Of a DNA stretch of 8,095 bases, positions 6,717-8,095 are shown piece by piece. Made by a program: the position numbers and the translations under genes. The notes below the pieces were generated by a model. That model searched no databases, was not told where the DNA came from, and worked only from the letters and a program-made list of their open reading frames with translations. The DNA is from an uncultured Oscillospiraceae bacterium. GTDB lineage: Bacteria; Bacillota; Clostridia; Oscillospirales; Oscillospiraceae. Each line of letters opens with the position of its first letter. The stretch's first letter is position 1. The stretch is from positions 18,815 through 26,909 of the forward strand of contig CAJTSQ010000034.1 in NCBI GenBank assembly GCA_910578735.1. The letters are read 5' to 3'.

Positions 6717-6748
6717 CAAAGCGGCGTATGACCTCCCTACTTTCTTTT

Positions 6749-6772
6749 CCCCAAGGCCCTCTCCCCTTGGGG
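6749..6772 (+). other. Leader hairpin between the two operator boxes
   Basis: CCCCAAGG (6749-6756) and CCTTGGGG (6765-6772) form a perfect 8-bp stem with an 8-nt loop. GCGGC (6721-6725) and GCCGC (6781-6785) can pair outside it, and the operator arms outside those. It lacks a T run (followed by CTTCTCTGG), so it is not a clear terminator; it could be an attenuator, an mRNA-stabilising stem or a leftover of an older repeat. Confidence 0.35.
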
Positions 6773-6789
6773 CTTCTCTGGCCGCAAAA

Positions 6790-6805
6790 GTTAGCTATCA
6801 CTAAC
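6790..6805. promoter_or_regulatory. Operator-like palindrome GTTAG-N6-CTAAC, copy 2
   Basis: GTTAGCTATCACTAAC repeats the arms and 6-nt spacing of the box at 6701-6716 with a different centre, which suggests selection on the arms. It lies 21 bp upstream of the flavodoxin ribosome binding site and 89 bp from copy 1, so two-site binding or looping by the same regulator is possible. Confidence 0.5.
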
Positions 6806-6841
6806 TACAACCAAACATATTTCATGAAGGAGTGTTCAACG

Positions 6842-7282
6842 ATGAACAAGATCGCAATCGTATTCTGGAGCGGGACCGGCAACACGGAGGCCATGGCGGG
6901 CTTCATTGCCGAGGGCGTCCGGGCCGCTGGCGGCGAGGCGGAGCTGCTGGGGCCCGGGGAGTTCTCTGCCGGTCAGTTCTCCGCTTACAGCGCTGTGGCC
7001 TTCGGCTGTCCCGCCATGGGCAGCGAGGTGCTGGAGGAAATGGAGTTCGAGCCGATGTTCACCTCCCTGGAGGGCAGTCTCAGCGGCAAGCGGATCGCCC
7101 TGTTCGGTTCCTATGGCTGGGGAGACGGCCAGTGGATGCGGGACTGGTGCACCCGGTGCGACAACGCCGGGGCCAATCTCCTGGACGAAACCGGCCTGAC
7201 GGTCAACGAGGCTCCGGACCCAGAGGGGGAGGAAGCCTGCAGGGAGCTGGGCCGGAAGCTGGCCGCCCAAGCACGGAGATGA
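6842..7282 (+). CDS. Flavodoxin, short-chain clostridial type
   Basis: Small FMN-binding electron carrier of 146 residues that replaces ferredoxin, typically under iron limitation. The ATG at 6842 is preceded by AAGGAG (6827-6832) at 9 nt. The in-frame ATG at 6728 would add 38 residues encoded by the operator/hairpin leader and is rejected; the phosphate loop normally starts near residue 9. SGTGNTE (10-16) binds the FMN phosphate. GCPAMGSEVLEEMEFEP (55-71) is the 50s-60s loop and FGSYGWGDGQWMRDW (88-102) the 90s loop. M59 and W93 align with M56 and W90 of the Clostridium beijerinckii flavodoxin, which sandwich the isoalloxazine ring. No long-chain insertion is present. The gene stands alone between the repeat region and a convergent permease gene, with a promoter at 6662-6690 and paired palindromes suggesting metal-dependent repression. 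Confidence 0.93.
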   Translation: MNKIAIVFWSGTGNTEAMAGFIAEGVRAAGGEAELLGPGEFSAGQFSAYSAVAFGCPAMGSEVLEEMEFEPMFTSLEGSLSGKRIALFGSYGWGDGQWMRDWCTRCDNAGANLLDETGLTVNEAPDPEGEEACRELGRKLAAQARR

Positions 7283-7304
7283 GTCTGCACGCATCCGGTG
7301 AGGA

Positions 7305-7499
7305 TTACCTGAATCTTGTAAGCAAACAAGCGCCAGGAAGCGGGCCGGTGAACAGGGCCGCTTCACTGGACAGACACACACTCATACCGCCTTCGCCGGA
7401 AATCACAGGCTCAGCCAGGGTCAAGTCCCAGCCGGTCAGGTCAGCGATGCCCTGTATCAGCAGCTCCGGGGTCAGTTCCCCCTCGTAGGTTATTGGGCA
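7305..7499 (-). pseudogene. Gene remnant, possibly from a GerMN-like spore/lipoprotein family
   Basis: On the minus strand an uninterrupted frame ending at TAA (7307-7305) reads ITYEGELTPELLIQGIADL then TGWDLTLAEPVISGEGGMSV and ends in ALFTGPLPGACLLTRFR. The composition and residue pattern are protein-like, but there is no start codon with a ribosome binding site, and the frame runs back to the stop of the permease gene at 7548. It appears to be an internal piece of a longer protein that lost both ends; the last ten residues look unrelated. The TPE-LI--IADLTGW pattern recalls GerMN-type domains of clostridial extracytoplasmic proteins, a low-confidence recollection, not a motif match. Apart from this remnant and the hairpin at 7511-7540 I see nothing in 7283-7547. 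Confidence 0.35.
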
Positions 7500-7510
7500 C
7501 TCCGCAAAGG

Positions 7511-7540
7511 CCCCGGCGTTCCATTCTGTGAACGCCGGGG
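7511..7540. terminator. Rho-independent terminator between convergent flavodoxin and permease genes
   Basis: CCCCGGCGTTC (7511-7521) and GAACGCCGGGG (7530-7540) form a perfect 11-bp stem with an 8-nt loop, extendable by a G-C pair. On the + strand it is followed by CTTGCTTTTA; on the minus strand by CCTTTGCGG, immediately after the permease stop. The T-rich tract is better for + strand transcripts (flavodoxin), but position suits both, so a bidirectional terminator is likely. Confidence 0.7.
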
Positions 7541-7547
7541 CTTGCTT

Positions 7548-8095
7548 TTACAGCGCCTGGAGCATGACCGGGCCGCGCTTGGAGAGGACAGCGGCGCACA
7601 CCGCCGTCAGCAGGGCGAACAGCAGGATCGGGAGGGCCAACGCGGCCCAGCCCGCCGTCTGACTGCCCAGCCAGTACAGCCCGCCCGCCGCGGCCAGCGC
7701 CGCCATAGGGACGAACATGGCCAAAGTGGTGGCCAGAGACTGCTTGATGACCACGGTCTCATTGACCGCGTCCAGCTTGGGGAAGGTCAGCCCCATCAGC
7801 ATCCCAAACAGTGCGTGCCCTACCGCAAAGAGCAGCGTGGCAATCAGAAGCGCGGCACCCTGCCACAGCTGGAATCTCAGCGCAATGGAGATGCACACCC
7901 CGGCAATTACGGTGCAGGGGAGGGTGAGCAGCAGCTGGAACCCTGCCTTGACCCACAGCAGCGTGCTGCCCGACATGGGAGCCTCCCGCAGAATCCAGAG
8001 GTATTTCCCCTCCAGGCTGACGGAAGGGGCGGCGATGGGACAGGTACACAGGCAGAAGCAGATCACAGCCGCCGCCATAGGCAGCAGGGGGAAAC
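7548..8095 (-). CDS. Membrane permease, probable ABC transporter component, 5' end cut off
   Basis: C-terminal part of an integral membrane protein, 176 residues from an internal ATG at 8078; the frame stays open to the window edge and no ribosome binding site precedes that ATG, so the gene starts outside. SVSLEGKYLWILREAPMSGSTLLWVK (19-44) matches the style of the S-xEGK-xxW-I-xxxP cytoplasmic segment of a group of ABC-type permeases. Hydrophobic helices follow at about 45-68, 71-96, 114-138 and 142-166, with a short polar tail. It is rich in Ala and Leu, and GC-richer than the permease at the left edge, with no similarity I can see between the two. An ATPase partner would be expected upstream, beyond the right edge. 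Cargo unknown; the ABC assignment is moderate. Confidence 0.65.
   Translation of the reverse strand, partial: FPLLPMAAAVICFCLCTCPIAAPSVSLEGKYLWILREAPMSGSTLLWVKAGFQLLLTLPCTVIAGVCISIALRFQLWQGAALLIATLLFAVGHALFGMLMGLTFPKLDAVNETVVIKQSLATTLAMFVPMAALAAAGGLYWLGSQTAGWAALALPILLFALLTAVCAAVLSKRGPVMLQAL

Noticed and set aside
6728..6841. 38-residue N-terminal extension of flavodoxin
   Set aside because: It would be encoded by the hairpin and second operator box, has no ribosome binding site, and would displace the FMN phosphate loop from its usual N-terminal position.
1..8095. CRISPR array, tRNA/rRNA genes, prophage or intact insertion sequence
   Set aside because: No regularly spaced repeats, no tRNA cloverleaf or rRNA sequence, and no transposase, integrase or phage gene seen on either strand.

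Overview
The window reads as chromosome of a GC-rich, low-oxygen Firmicute, most like the Oscillospiraceae (Clostridium cluster IV, Flavonifractor/Lawsonibacter-type). The grounds are strong GGAGG-type ribosome binding sites, a TTG start with its own Shine-Dalgarno, a clostridial short-chain flavodoxin, and an anaerobe-type amino-acid/peptide catabolic operon. This placement is inference from gene content and codon bias; no marker gene is present.

Left edge (1-944): the 3' part of an ABC-2 type transporter permease on the + strand. Its stop overlaps by 17 bp the stop of a convergent regulator gene.

Centre (928-6368): the main unit of the window. A minus-strand transcriptional regulator (N-terminal ligand-binding-like region, degenerate GGDEF/GTP-cyclohydrolase-III-like region, C-terminal winged helix) is transcribed away from a + strand three-gene operon. 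The operon encodes an M20 metallopeptidase of the glutamate carboxypeptidase type with a complete two-metal site, a YfcC-family membrane transporter, and a class-Ic PLP-dependent aminotransferase. Gaps are 27 and 13 bp, and each gene has its own strong ribosome binding site. A sensible reading is uptake of a peptide or N-acylated/amidated amino acid by YfcC, hydrolysis by the peptidase, transamination of the freed amino acid, and control by the divergent regulator. The substrate cannot be read from sequence. The 181-bp divergent promoter region carries two sets of direct repeats that could be operators.

Intergenic 6369-6841 (473 bp, no full gene): it holds a roughly 99-bp inverted-repeat element with a very stable internal hairpin, flanked by a possible TCAA duplication; then a GC-rich 54-codon open fragment of unknown origin; then a promoter (TTGACA-17-TAACGT with a TGC extension); then a leader bounded by two copies of GTTAG-N6-CTAAC, which look like metalloregulator operators.

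Right part: a flavodoxin gene (6842-7282), consistent with iron-responsive control through those boxes. Then a minus-strand gene remnant (about 7305-7499), a strong hairpin terminator (7511-7540), and the 3' part of a second, different membrane permease on the minus strand running off the right edge.

No RNA gene, CRISPR array, prophage or intact mobile element was seen. The most original signals are the regulator/peptidase/YfcC/aminotransferase module, the paired GTTAG-N6-CTAAC boxes, and the hairpin repeat at 6418-6516.
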